From contig CM075938.1 of NCBI GenBank assembly GCA_038030265.1, positions 6,301,009 through 6,365,008 on the forward strand: a DNA stretch of 64,000 bases, given 5' to 3'. The translations under genes and the position numbers were made by a program. The DNA comes from Corythucha ciliata. Lineage: Eukaryota > Arthropoda > Insecta > Hemiptera > Tingidae. How positions within the stretch are numbered: the stretch's first letter is position 1; every line of letters begins with the position of its first letter. The notes beneath the pieces were generated by a model, which saw nothing but the letters and a program-made list of their open reading frames with translations, did no database searches and was not told the origin of the DNA. Shown here piece after piece: positions 32,799 through 43,430 of this stretch.

Positions 32799-32989
32799 AT
32801 TATCAAAACAGCCTCTTCCCGGTCTAAAACCATTTTGCTCTTCAGAGAGAGAGAGAGAGAGAGAGAGATATTTATTATGAGCACCTAAGTAGGTAACATA
32901 ATCGTCAACAGAAACAATAAATTCAAATAAATTAAGTTAAAAACAGAGTTATGTTAACAATAACTTGAGCTTACGTGACGAGATAATTA

Positions 32990-34918
32990 TCACAAGTTCG
33001 ATATCACAAGCTTACCATCTTTATAACCCAAAATTTGGCTTAGGAACTCCTCGAAAGTATAAAAACTGTTTTCCACAAAAAAAATCTTCAACTTTGATCG
33101 GAAATTTTCAAAATCCAGACTCACAAATTCAAGCGGAAGGGAATTGTAAAATTTAATGCCCCACCAATCAGCCCTACCCTGTAACTTGGCAAGCCTACAA
33201 AAGGGTGTGATTAATCTGCCACAATTCCGAGTAGGATAACTTTGAATGGCCAAATCTTTTCTGGACTTGTGTACATGAAGAAGGGAAATATACATATAAA
33301 CCGATGGTAAAGTCATGATCTTCAGGTTACGAAAATCAATTTTACAGTCATCCCTATATTTTTTATTGCATATAATTCTAATGGCTTTGCGTTGGAGGGA
33401 AAAAATAGACTTAGCTCGCGAACTGTGTCCCCATGCAAGCAACCCATATGTGAGTGGCGAGTGAAACAATGCGAAATACGTGCCTAAAAGCACCGAATTA
33501 GAAACAGAATGTTTCATACGCCTAAGAAGAAAAATTACTTTCGACAGGTTCCCAGACAAAAATGAACTATGCCGATCCCAAACGAGGCGGTCGTCGATAT
33601 GCAAGCCCAAGAATTTAACGGAGCGTCTCTCGTCACCGATGGTGGATCTGAAGTCCATAAACTCGGTCTTTTCCCTATTTAGAGCAAGTAGGTTGGCCGA
33701 AAACCAGTCCTCAGCTCTATCCAACGCGGCCTCAGCTTTCTCATCCACTGACGTTAACGAGTCATTCTTCACCAAGAGGGTGGTGTCATCAGCAAATAAA
33801 ACGCAGTGAGCGGATGGACTTAAAGCGGCTGGAAAATCATTGATGAAAATCAGAAACAGCACTGGCCCCAGAATAGACCCTTGAGGCACACCATGCTGGA
33901 CAAGGGACAAATCAGACACATCAGAACCAATTTTTACAGCTTGCTTTCGGTTCGAAAGAAATGATGCAACAAGGTTAACAGCATAGGGTGAAAAGTTGTA
34001 CCACTTTAATTTAGCTACAAGCACCTTATGTGACACGCTGTCAAAAGCTTTCTTGAGGTCAATGAAAATCCCCTTCACGTGCTCCTTCTGTTCGAAACCA
34101 GCCAGAACCTCATCAACAAGATCAACAATCGCCGCCGTCGTGCTTTTACCAGATCTAAAGCCGTACTGATGAGAGGATAAGAGACCCATATCTTCCAAGA
34201 AATCTACAATATTACTTTTCATTAATTTCTCCAAGATCTTGGAGAAAACTGGCAAAATACTTAAAGGTCTGTAATTATTTGGGTCCAAACGATCGCCTCT
34301 CTTATATATAACTGAGACCAAAGACGTTTTAAGACACGTCGGAAAAAGACTAGCAGAAATACAACAATTCAACAAGTACGTGAGTTCGGGAAGAATCTCA
34401 TCGATAATGCCCGTTAGTATGGGAACGCTCAGGCCAAACGAATCAGGAGCTTTGCTGTTATTCAGTGACAAAACACATTGCTTCACCGCAAACTCACTCA
34501 CATGCTTAAAATCGAATGTCTTAAGAGGTTTATTACTTCGTTTGAAGTCAGCAAAATTACTAGTGCCAGGCTTGATATTATTCAAAACATCCTGCTCGAC
34601 AACTTTAGAAAAGTGAACATTGAATTCTGCGGCAGTTAGAGGCGGGTCTGGGTGACTCCTAGCTTTGTTCCTAAGATCATTTACGAGATCCCAGGAGGCT
34701 TTCTGCCTATTGGAAGCGTTGTTTATTTTATTATCATTGTAGGCAATTTTAGCCGCTTGAACAGCCTTTTTATATTCTTTTCTTAAATTCCGTTTTAGAC
34801 TCTTGAATGAATTATCGGCACAGCAATGGGACAGATTGCACACAATTTCGAGTTTTTTTCTCATTTCACACAACTCATTTGTATACCAACGGTTATCAGC
34901 CTTGTTAGACTTTCTCAC
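32990..34918 (-). CDS. LINE B reverse transcriptase
   Basis: 642 codons. RT motifs: 'NNYRPLSILPVFSKILEKLM', 'KGIFIDLKKAFDSVSHKVL', 'GVPQGSILGPVLFLIFINDF' and the catalytic 'CVLFADDTTLLV'. The 'SSHQYGFRSGKST' motif is typical of Jockey/CR1 groups. It has no RNase H domain. The frame ends just before the 3' tail, so the C-terminus seems natural. Confidence 0.93.
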   Translation of the reverse strand: MRKSNKADNRWYTNELCEMRKKLEIVCNLSHCCADNSFKSLKRNLRKEYKKAVQAAKIAYNDNKINNASNRQKASWDLVNDLRNKARSHPDPPLTAAEFNVHFSKVVEQDVLNNIKPGTSNFADFKRSNKPLKTFDFKHVSEFAVKQCVLSLNNSKAPDSFGLSVPILTGIIDEILPELTYLLNCCISASLFPTCLKTSLVSVIYKRGDRLDPNNYRPLSILPVFSKILEKLMKSNIVDFLEDMGLLSSHQYGFRSGKSTTAAIVDLVDEVLAGFEQKEHVKGIFIDLKKAFDSVSHKVLVAKLKWYNFSPYAVNLVASFLSNRKQAVKIGSDVSDLSLVQHGVPQGSILGPVLFLIFINDFPAALSPSAHCVLFADDTTLLVKNDSLTSVDEKAEAALDRAEDWFSANLLALNREKTEFMDFRSTIGDERRSVKFLGLHIDDRLVWDRHSSFLSGNLSKVIFLLRRMKHSVSNSVLLGTYFALFHSPLTYGLLAWGHSSRAKSIFSLQRKAIRIICNKKYRDDCKIDFRNLKIMTLPSVYMYISLLHVHKSRKDLAIQSYPTRNCGRLITPFCRLAKLQGRADWWGIKFYNSLPLEFVSLDFENFRSKLKIFFVENSFYTFEEFLSQILGYKDGKLVISNL

Positions 34919-35074
34919 CTTTACATTCTTTAAGGGAAAACAATCTTCAAAACAAGAGGAGACCGTGTTTACAAATAAAGCCCATCTTTCGTCCAGATCT
35001 AGGTCAGTGTTATAAACAAACCCCCAGTCTATTAAAGATAAACAACAACAAAGTGACTGTAAGCTCTCCAGGGT

Positions 35075-35836
35075 TCAAGGGCGAACTAATTTACTCTCAC
35101 TCTTCAGCGATGGACTTGTGTTAAAATAATCACGATCAATATTAATAATTTGAGCTCTATGGTCAGAAAAACCAGGATCAACGTTCAAAACATGACACCT
35201 ATCGTTCGGAAAATTTGCGAAAACAGCATCAAGCAAGTTAGCCCCGCGAGTAGAACTCTCATTTTGTAATGAAAACCCGTACATTCTAAGAATATCCAAC
35301 AAATCTTTCGCCCGTTTATCAGTTACCTTATTGAAGTGAACGTTGAAGTCACCGGTTATTAGAGTATCGCTACTTAACACCTTTTGTAGCATTCTTTCAA
35401 AGCTATCCATAAATATATTAAATTCCCCATGAGGGGGCCTGTAAACAGTAACAATATTGGTCTTATGATGCACTAATCGTGTGGCTGACATCTCGCAGTG
35501 GTTCTCAACGGAATACATGTTGGCTTCAATGATGGGCAGAGCATCGACATTTTCCCGTACAAGAACCGCAGACCCACCATGCTCAGAATGAACCCGTGAG
35601 AAAGCAGATGACAAGAAGAACCCTGGCAGCCGGAAGACATCGTAGAAACCCTCCTTCATCCACGTTTCACTTATTAGAACGACGTCTGCAGTTATTTTGT
35701 TTTCGATGAAGAAACCATCAAGGAGATCAGCCTTACTCCTCAAAGAACAAATATTGTAGTGAAAACAAGTAAAATAAGGTGTCACTTCTTCACTGTGTGA
35801 ATGCGTAAAAAGACGTTCATTCAATTCGTTAGGCAT
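35075..35836 (-). CDS. LINE B apurinic-like endonuclease
   Basis: 253 codons with 'FHYNICSLRSKADLL' (Asn), 'VLISETWMKEG' (Glu), 'LITGDFNVHFNKV' (Asp/Asn) and 'DPGFSDHRAQI' (SDH), the catalytic-site series of LINE endonucleases of the exonuclease-endonuclease-phosphatase fold. It would be fused to the RT as one ORF2, but a frameshift near 35075-35085 splits them. In the adjacent frame the linker is readable. Confidence 0.9.
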   Translation of the reverse strand: MPNELNERLFTHSHSEEVTPYFTCFHYNICSLRSKADLLDGFFIENKITADVVLISETWMKEGFYDVFRLPGFFLSSAFSRVHSEHGGSAVLVRENVDALPIIEANMYSVENHCEMSATRLVHHKTNIVTVYRPPHGEFNIFMDSFERMLQKVLSSDTLITGDFNVHFNKVTDKRAKDLLDILRMYGFSLQNESSTRGANLLDAVFANFPNDRCHVLNVDPGFSDHRAQIINIDRDYFNTSPSLKSESKLVRP

Positions 35837-35880
35837 CTGTCGATCAACGAGACAATCGTCGTGAATAAAAAGCGAGTCTT

Positions 35881-36950
35881 TTATCCCAAAAAATGACTTC
35901 CTTGTGAATATTCACCGATTATACGATCAGAGTTCAGTGACCCATAAAAAAATTTAACAAAACAGCCCGCGGGCCAGGCCTGGTCGATAACGAGTTTGTT
36001 TATGTCCTCTTCAAAAACTTCAATGTAAAAAGAGGAGTATGAACTGTGATTGGTTTTCAGCTGGCAACATCTAAAGTTCGTTACGGCCAGAGAGTTCAAA
36101 TGAACTCCAAGCTCTACACAATTGGAATTCGGGTCAAGACGCGACACAAAAACTCGTTTCAATTTTTTTGTTTTCTTGTTCAAATCAAGCGGCACCGCTC
36201 TAATCGCTGTTCCTTCCCCAGTCCCAAGAACCACGCGGCCGGGCCTACGTGATTTTTCTTTACGTCCTGGGGGCGGCAGGAGGGGGACCGAAACAGGCAG
36301 GTCCTCAGCCACTATAGCGGTAGGATCCTCGACTGGGACACCAACCGCAGCGTTCCGTCTTTTCCGGATAGGCCTGGAAGGGCCCTCCATTACCTTTAAA
36401 TCCGAATCCTGTTGCTCGTCACCGTCACCAGATGGCAGAAGATTCATGTCCACCGCACCCAATGAAGTCGAAGACTCAATTTTGCGAGAAGTTTCATAGA
36501 CACTTCCACGAGCAGAGTCCGGTCTTTTAGCGAGGATGTGGTCAACAGCTGGCTGCCCGACAGGCTTATCCCCACAGTCGGCTACCGAAGTGTTCGGTGC
36601 TCTCTCACGACTAATACATTCACACAGAGTCATCATTTGCTGTTTTAACTTTCGGTTGTCATCAAATAAGACATCACACTTCTTCGACAGCTCAAGGCAA
36701 GTTTTGCTCACTGTCTCAAGCTCAGTCACTACAATGCTGAGGAGTGAAGAAGACACAGCTGCATCATTATTCGTGTCACACGCAGACTTACCGTTGCCAT
36801 AATCTTGTAACGCCTTATCACAAGCCGTGCAGAACCACTTGAGTTTTACTCGAATTTCGCGTATATCGTCAAGGTTTTTTATAGAAAGACCAGCGCAACC
36901 ACTGTGGAACAGCCCCGAACAACTTCCGTCACATTTAATAGCCCGGTCCG
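35881..36950 (-). CDS. LINE B ORF1 protein with PHD-like zinc finger
   Basis: The frame is open to the junction at about 36950 and has 'KCDGSCSGLFHSGCAGLS' followed by 'WFCTACDKALQD', a C4HC3 PHD-like pattern at the N-terminus. A coiled-coil-like stretch ('LETVSKTCLELSKKCDVLFD') and a Pro/Arg-rich middle follow, ending near 'GEYSQGSHFLG'. PHD-type ORF1 proteins are known from CR1-like elements. The normal start is missing because of 5' truncation. Confidence 0.75.
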
Positions 36951-36955
36951 TACTT

Positions 36956-37300
36956 AAAAAAAAGGTAACAATTTCGCCTGGTCAGCCCAGGCCAAAATTC
37001 GTTTAGCCAATACAGACGTAAATATTTTTAAAATACAATTAATAAGGGCAATGCTTCGATAACAGTTCGGATCACTCCGGTCCCCCTTCTTAAATAAATG
37101 AAATGAACAAATCTCGGCCCATTTATCAGGAATAAATGCCGTAGAAAGAACTAAGTTGAAAAGGTTTAGGACATAATGCTCCCACGATGCCGGCATAATT
37201 TTATACAATTCATATTTTAAGCCATCGGAGCCTGCAGCTTTTCCTAATTTACAATTTTTAATTACTGTCAGAAGCTCGTCCAAAGTGATATCCTGATCTA
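36956..37300 (-). pseudogene. LINE A, 5' part: RT fingers fragment
   Basis: Contains 'GKAAGSDGLKYELYKIMP' and 'FHLFKKGDRSDPNCYRSIAL', the first RT motifs, and stops at 'AKLLP', where LINE B starts. The upstream boundary at about 37300 joins the duplicated segment, so LINE A was itself 5'-truncated. The reading resumes at 32845. Confidence 0.88.
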
Positions 37301-38599
37301 AAATAGAGAAATTCGCGGGTTAAACCTGGCATAAGCGCTGTTTGGCGGATAGGTTTGGGAAATAGCGGTGATTTGGCTAAAACAAGGAAAAGGCCTTGGC
37401 TACAATTAGGAAAAGGCCTTAGCGGTTACCAATAGAGGTTTGTAATAGGTATGTATATAATTAGAGACTTTTAGGGGCCTCTTGAAGGTTTCCGCCCCGG
37501 GCCCCGATACGTGTAGGTCCCACCCATCAACCGATGTTGCGTGTTGGATCGGTGGGGAGCTTAGCTGCTTACTGCTTGGGTTTCCTAGGAAGGCGCAAGG
37601 CGTGCCGTAATGTTTCGGCCGTCGGCCGATGTCTTCGCTAAAAACGTTCCCTTACAAATTCACGTTCTTGTTTCCTACTTCTAGGTAGTGGTGATCGCCG
37701 CACGCCCCTTGCTACGCCTGTGACTCGAATATTTCTTTAATTTAGCCGATGCCGATCCGCTTGCCAGTACCACATCTGAAAAAAAAATCAATTAGCAGGT
37801 AGGGTACACTACATGTTCGAAACAAATAATCAAGAAAAGGGTTACCCAAAAGATGTAAAAGACGGGAAGAAAGGCTTCAAGAGTTCAAGACGAGAGCTCA
37901 ATTCAACGCGTTCAACACAGAAATGCTTACGGTTGCATTGGCATTTGGCAACGGAAGGCCTCGATATTGGATGATGATGAAGTAGAGCGGTGATGGTGTG
38001 ACTGGATTGGGAGGGGTGGCGTTGGTGAACAGCATGGACTGCAAGGAGGGGACTTTACGGAACTGTGACTCAACAACTCTCACACCATCTGACCATCACA
38101 CGCTTGCGCTTTTTGCTTATAGCTAGCCTTTTTTTTCATTGCTCAAGCGTTAAACAATATAACGATAATAATAATTTAATAAGCAACATAGGTAATAAGT
38201 GTAAAGATTCACGTTTAAAAAAGGCTGGCGTTCTCTCCATTTTAGGTACATACATATACGTACGTCAATGGGGGAATAAAGTAAAAGGAAATATCAGAGT
38301 TAATAAATTAGTTTTTTCTTCAATTTATCGCGATCAATTAACGCGATTCTATGGATTTAACTTGACTTTCTATGGATGACATGGATTTCGAAGGGAACGT
38401 ATGAAATGTCACGTTTGAGTCCTGTTATGTTTCTACCCTAGCGAGCGGGACACAAAATCTAGTTGATGTCTGAATATGAATTTCAAAGAGTCGTCTAATA
38501 GACATTATGATTTAATATCCAATAGAAGCCCAAACGTGGACGTTATACAGATGTCTTATAGACAGTGAGTTACGACATCTAATAAGCGTGTACCCATAG
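37298..38599. repeat. 1.3 kb duplicated segment, copy 2
   Basis: Counterpart of 29632-31040. The hypothetical exon-like frame is at 38083-37898. This copy is not cut at its right end; it continues into the TAGACGTC-type text ('ATGTGACATATATGTCTAAT') and then to the LINE C insertion site. Confidence 0.9.
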
Positions 38600-38652
38600 A
38601 TGTGACATATATGTCTAATACAGTTTATTCTTTGACGTCTAGTAGTCGTATG
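38466..38652. repeat. GACGTCTA/TAGACAT palindromic-word array, left part
   Basis: Repeated short words such as 'GTCTAATAGACATTATG' and 'GATGTCTTATAGACAG' occur at intervals of about 30-45 bases. The same array continues on the other side of LINE C at 47413-47655, and a copy lies at 30920-31040. Confidence 0.7.
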
Positions 38653-39080
38653 AAAGTGGATGTTGGGGTCAAATGGGGTGGTTATGCGTTAACGCCGTGT
38701 ATTTCATGGCGTCTTTTAAAAATACGGCACCATGCATTTTGGTGCAGCTAGCCACTGACCACCCAACTCCGACCTCCAGCCTTCCCGGCGTCTTTGACGC
38801 GCCGTGCTGTGGCATCCGCGGCACGGTTGGTGGCACTGTTACGGAGAATTCTCTTAACAAATGGAGGAGGGGTATGGGCCGTGAAGTGGCGAGGGCACTG
38901 TCTTAAAAGAACTCGCTACCAACCCAAGGCGTTATGCGATCCGTGCCGAAGGGTGCGTGACACAGGGTGAGCTGTGTATTTAACGGAGCCTCAGGGATAC
39001 CAGGCGACCTCCCTGAGTATTAAGCCTTCCCACGTCATGCGGGGCTCTGCCGTGGGTGACTTTTATTTCCCTAGCTGCTC

Positions 39081-40323
39081 GTGGGACCGTTTATGGATCG
39101 CGATCGTTTTACGTTGACAAACCCAGGGTTCATAACTCTGGAGCAGGTTGAGGACGAGCTTCTCAGTAGCCCTCAGCCTGCTCAGCCCGGCACCGCGGAG
39201 TTGACGGGGGAGAACACCTCAATGGAGGTGGTTGAGCCCGGAACTTCCGGTGGTGTCGCTGAGGGAGTAGTCTCCCTCTCGGGTTCGCCGGTATCCGGCG
39301 TACCCGAATTACAAGCGGGTCAGGGAACGGTATCCGAACCCGTCGATCCCGCAACAGCGGCGCCTGGAGACCAGGAGATCGCTGAATTTGACAAATACGT
39401 CTCTGGCCTGAACAGGGATCAGAGGCGACGCTTTTTGTGGCTGGTTCGGAAGAAGGGGGAGGAACCGGAAGCCGCCAGAGCGAGTGCTCTGCAGATGGTG
39501 TGAGAAGAGGAAGAAGGGGAGAGCCTCTGCAGAGACGACTCCGGAGGGAGCCGTGAAAAAGAAGCGAAGGACGACCGCACAGGGTCCTTCGTACACCGGA
39601 GCGCTCAAGGGAAGGAAGCTTGGTGTGGTTCATAGAGACTACCCAGCAGTCCTCCTCTTGGACGACCAGCTTGAGGCCCTGGAAAGGAGCATTGAAGCTG
39701 CTATTGTTGCGCTGGAACCTAAAGCTGGGGAGGTAGTGCCCCAGTTTGATGGTCTGGTGCGAAGGAGGGGATGGCTATCCATCACCTGCGAGGACGACGG
39801 GACGGCTGTTTGGTTAAAGTCGCTCGTTGAAAGTATCGTATCGCAAGGTTGAAGGTGGTTGGGGGGAGTGACCTGCCCAAGCCCAGGGTGGCGGTTGCAT
39901 TTCTCCCGAAGTGCGCGGATCTGGGGAATGAGCAAGTCCTTCAGTTCCTCGTGCGCCAAAATCGGGAGTTAAATGTGGGACAGTGGAAGGTACTGTCCAG
40001 GAGTGTGCCCCAGGATGATGACCCTGCTCATCGATGAAGAGTCGGCGAAGATCCTGGAAAGGAATAATGTAGTCCACATCAGGTTCGGCAAGGGGACCAT
40101 CCGGCCTAAGGCTCGGAAGGGGGAAGGATCATCCTCCGGCCCCCGGCAGCAGCCGATGGAGGTGGATCAGGTAGCCGCTGCTGTGCGGGGTCCCACCCCC
40201 GCACCGCGACAGGAAGAGCTATCTGTGGGAACAGCGGTTGGCGCCACGGCATCCGGGCAGTCAACGCAGGTAGCTCCCTCACATGCTAGGCCATCGACTA
40301 GCAAGGCGGGGGAGAGAGGGTGA
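39081..40323 (+). pseudogene. LINE C ORF1 protein (DUF4780-like), frameshifted
   Basis: The likely start is ATG 39093 ('MDRDRFTLTNPGFITLEQVE'). The protein runs through at least three frames joined by one-base indels near 39490, 39845 and 40010, and another near 40320. A Pro/Thr/Gly-rich N-terminus is followed by a basic stretch ('VKKKRRTTAQGPS'). After that comes 'RVAVAFLPKCADLGNEQV' and 'LLIDEESAKILERNNVVHIR', the pattern I associate with the DUF4780 region of LINE ORF1 proteins. It has a nucleic-acid-binding role by family analogy. The concentration of one-base indels suggests decay or uncorrected sequencing error. Confidence 0.75.
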
Positions 40324-40545
40324 TAGTGTCGGACCAGCGGGGGGTGAAAGAGTCCCGAAGGCGGCAGGTCGGGCACGGAAACCCCACCCTACTCCGAGTA
40401 AGGCGATGCTGAAGAAGCTAATCGCGGAGTGGGGGTACATAAGGGGAATAAGTGACCGCTACGGGGTTGCGCTTCCTCCAGGTGAATCTGCATCGTGCGG
40501 CAGCGGCGTCGGCCGTCTTGAGCAGGGTGTTCACTGGGGGAAGCT

Positions 40546-41482
40546 ATGACGTCGCCATGGTTTCAGGAGCCATGGGCACGGGAGAGGCAGGTCAAGGGCC
40601 TCTCTGCGACAGCAGGTAAGCTGGTTTACTGTAGGGATGAGGAGCGGCACGAACTGCGGCTGCTTCTAAGTCCCGCTGTGAAATTTTTAACTATGCCAGA
40701 ATTTCTGTGCAGAGATTTGACAGCAGTCATCCTGGAAGCCAAGGACGAGGACCGGACCCGGAGGTGTGTGGTAGCTTCCGCGTACTTCCCGGGGGAACGC
40801 TGAGGTGACCGCCTGCCGGAGGAGCTTCAGCGTTTGGTCCTGTACTGCAGCGCGAGAAACCTGCAGCTGATTGTGGGTTGTGATGCGAATGCTCACCATA
40901 CCATCTGGGGAAGTACAGATGTCAACGCCAGGGGTGAGTCACTCTTTCAATTTTTGATGACGCAAGACCTGGTGGTGGTAAATGAGGGCTCGATCCCTAC
41001 TTTCGTGACAAGTGCGAGGAAAGAGTCCTGGATGTTACTCTGACCAGCCAGTTTTTGGCCAATAGTGTCAGAGATTGGAAAGTCATGTCAGAAACATCAA
41101 TGTCTGACCATAGGCTGATTTCGTTTGAGGTCGAGTTTCCTAGGGTTAGAAGTACAGCGTACCGGAATCCAAAAACGCGGATTGGGAGGTCTTTAAGGGG
41201 CATCTTGAACAGGAATTGTCTGAGATGAACCTTGACATTCAGTGCCAAGCCGACCTCGATGGGGCGGTGGAGGCGATCAATTCAGCGGTCCTCAGTGCGT
41301 ATGAGGAAAGCTGTCCTGTTAAGGTGAAGAAGGGGAACAGGGAAGTCCCTTGGTGGAACAATGAGCTGGAGATGCTCAGAAGAGAAACGAGGAGGCTTTA
41401 CTATAGGGCCAGATCACGTGGGGAGAGGGAGGCTTATAGGCACTCCCTCACGGAGAATAACAAGGCCCTTAGGAAAGCAAAT
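40546..41482 (+). pseudogene. LINE C ORF2 endonuclease, left copy, frameshifted
   Basis: Contains the same text as 43668-44695, including 'GCDANAHHTIWGSTDVNARG', but with extra or missing single bases ('GGTTTCAGG' for 'GGTTCAGG', 'GGGGGAACGC' for 'GGGGGACGC', and others). The reading therefore breaks into at least four frames. It ends at 41482, in the middle of ORF2 ('ALRKA'), where satellite-like sequence starts. Confidence 0.85.
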
Positions 41483-42362
41483 TTATTTTAGCTGCGCTAA
41501 TTGGTGATTTTTTCAATTTTTGCCGCGAATTAGTGATTTTTCCCAATTTCAGCTGTGAAATAGCGTTTTGTGCTAATTTTGCGGCCATTCAGCATTCTAT
41601 TCCCTTTTTCATACGCGAATGGGCGATTTTACGCCATTTCAGTTGTGAGTTTGCCATTTTTGTCCAATTTTAACCTGAAAGAGTCTTTCATTTGTCAGTA
41701 TTATAGCGTGTTTTCTCAACTTTAACCGGGGTTTGCCCAAGTACAACACTTTTGCGTTGATTTCCACAATTTTTTCGAAGAGTGGCCTCTATGTACCACG
41801 AATCACCGATTTTGTTCTTAATTTTAGTCTGGAAGTTGCATCGCGAGGCCACGAATCAGCGCTTTTTAGCAGCCATAGCCACAAATATTACAGATTTTTG
41901 TCTGATAGAGGGTTTCCCCGTACCTGGGTACACTACTGCGTTGGGTCTGAAGTCCAAGGATAAAGCTGGACGTACTCGGACCTTTTCGGGCTGCTTCAAG
42001 TCCAGAAAATCTGCTAAATCTAACTTCAACGTGAAACGCTCATGGAGATTTTATGGGGCTCTTCGTTAAGGTACTAGTGCTCCTTCGTTCGTATACTTGT
42101 GGCTGGGGGGTGGGGGGATCTATCCCCCATATCCGGGATTCCCCGTGACAGTTCGCAGGCCGGGATGTGGGGCAAAATTAGCAAATTTGACCCCGGACAA
42201 TTCGCAACCCTACTCATGCGACGCGCTTGGCATCTTGGGGCTATGCTGTTCCTGCTTCCTATCTCAAAGATCTGTTCTGACGTTCGATTGTTGGCTGGAC
42301 GCACTAAAAAAATGACAGTGAACAAGAGCAAGACGCTTGCGTGTTCCACAAATCCAGCTCTT

Positions 42363-42516
42363 GGGTAATTGGTAATTGAAAAAGTAATTTAATTACAGTA
42401 ATTGTAATTTGTAATTATTCGTGGAAGTGAAAAGTAATTGGTAATTTGTAATTAATCCTCTTTTTTGGGAGTAATTTGTAATTAATTGCCCAAAAAGCTG
42501 TAATTTGCCCACCCCT
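42363..42516. mobile_element. hAT-like MITE end with TAATTGTAATT words
   Basis: The right edge reads, on the minus strand, CAGGGGTGGGCAAATTAC, the classic form of a hAT terminal inverted repeat. Inside are many 'GTAATTTGTAATTA' words. It cuts a LINE endonuclease frame exactly after 'GNVIIG'. The left terminal repeat is not seen, so the copy is partial or its other end is degraded. Confidence 0.5.
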
Positions 42517-42963
42517 GCCGATAATAACGTTACCACAATTTCCATTGTTATTAATAGACAACATTGCTTTTTCCAAATTGTCAAGACAAGTCTCATCTTC
42601 TACCTGCGGTCTCCAGTAAATATTTCCAACAATGAAAAACTCGCCTCTGAGGTTAATTTTAATGAATAAATTTTGGCAATCCCTGTAAATTAATTGAGTA
42701 CTTTCAAATAGGTAATTTCTAACAAATGTTATCAAACCCCCGCTGGGCCTACCTCTTGTGTGCAATCTTGTTGCGGGCGAAATGAAATATGAATAGTCCT
42801 CCATCCAATGTGGGGTAGTTAAAGTTTCACTATCAATAAAAGTTTCAGAAAAACAGACTATATCGTTTCCCCTTATTAAATTAACTGTGTCTACATCAAA
42901 ATTAAAACAGTTCCGGGAAAACCCCTCAATATTCCAAAAAACAAGATTAATCTTACTGTACAA
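42517..42963 (-). pseudogene. LINE endonuclease fragment (interrupted by hAT-like element)
   Basis: Contains 'NLVFWNIEGFSRNCFNFDVD' (Asn), 'DIVCFSETFID' (Glu), and 'RPSGGLITFVRNYL', the start of a LINE endonuclease. It stops where the hAT-like terminus begins. It may belong to the LINE A family, whose own endonuclease is not present elsewhere in the window; that link is inference. Confidence 0.8.
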
Positions 42964-42999
42964 ACTATTTATAGAAGAAGGTCCTGAAACTGCTGGTTG

Positions 43000-43425
43000 C
43001 TATTGCTTTTTAGAGATGGATGACGCCGGCGGCGTCAGCTGCGACCCTTGTCCCGCCGCACCTTTGGCACCGCGTGGCTGGTAGGAAAAGACGCTCAGTT
43101 TTTCCTTCGCTGGGGCTTCTTCTGCCGCGGCCAGTTTGCTTTTTTTTTCCTCTTGCATTACTGCCGGTACCTGAGCCCGCGGAGACTCCGACAAACCCCT
43201 CTTCTTCCTCGAATCTTCGTCGACTTGGACTCTCTCCCGAATTATTAGCTTGTCAAAGCGAAGTATCGCGAACTTCCCTTGACGCCTCGCTTCCATCATT
43301 TTTGGATACAATTCCTTTCTGATCTTACGAACTTCCTTAGGAAAGTCCTCGCTTATTCGAACGGAGGACCCACGAAGTTTGTAAGAGTTGTTCAGAATTT
43401 GTAACTTGGTTCGAAAAGATACAAC
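43000..43425 (-). pseudogene. LINE ORF1 C-terminal fragment
   Basis: Reads 'VRISEDFPKEVRKIRKELYP' then 'ARRQGKFAILRFDKLIIRER' and a charged tail ending 'PPASSISKKQ'. This resembles the C-terminal region of L1-like ORF1 proteins, just upstream of the endonuclease ORF on the same strand, in the expected order. Confidence 0.7.
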
Positions 43426-43430
43426 TCGCA

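Larger units (their letters stand above)
31041..32845 (-). mobile_element. LINE A, 3' part
   Basis: This is the downstream half of a non-LTR retrotransposon on the minus strand. It begins 'GFRPGRGCFDNLFVLNA' and ends at 31041-31060 with a (TATTC)n-type tail abutting the duplicated segment. The upstream half is at 36956-37300. They were separated by insertion of LINE B. Confidence 0.88.
32846..36955 (-). mobile_element. LINE B (CR1/Jockey-like), inserted in LINE A
   Basis: The order on the minus strand is ORF1 with PHD-like zinc finger, AP endonuclease, RT, then a 3' tail ending in AATAAATATC and (TC)n at 32846-32868. It interrupts LINE A exactly between 'AKLLP' and 'EEQNGFRPG'. The 5' end is truncated, since ORF1 begins without a start codon at the junction. 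Nesting shows B inserted later than A. Confidence 0.88.
41483..43430. other. Foreign block between the two LINE C copies
   Basis: From left to right: TTTTAGCC-family repeat (about 41483-42060), unassigned GC-mixed sequence (42061-42362), a TAATTGTAATT-type element ending in a hAT-like terminus (about 42363-42516), and a minus-strand fragment of a LINE (42517-43425). None of it belongs to LINE C. Part of the repeat (41740-41830) is collinear with 63630-63730. Confidence 0.8.

Noticed and set aside
39163..39633. Minus-strand Arg/Pro-rich frames opposite LINE C ORF1
   Set aside because: Antisense of GC-rich ORF1; no motif.
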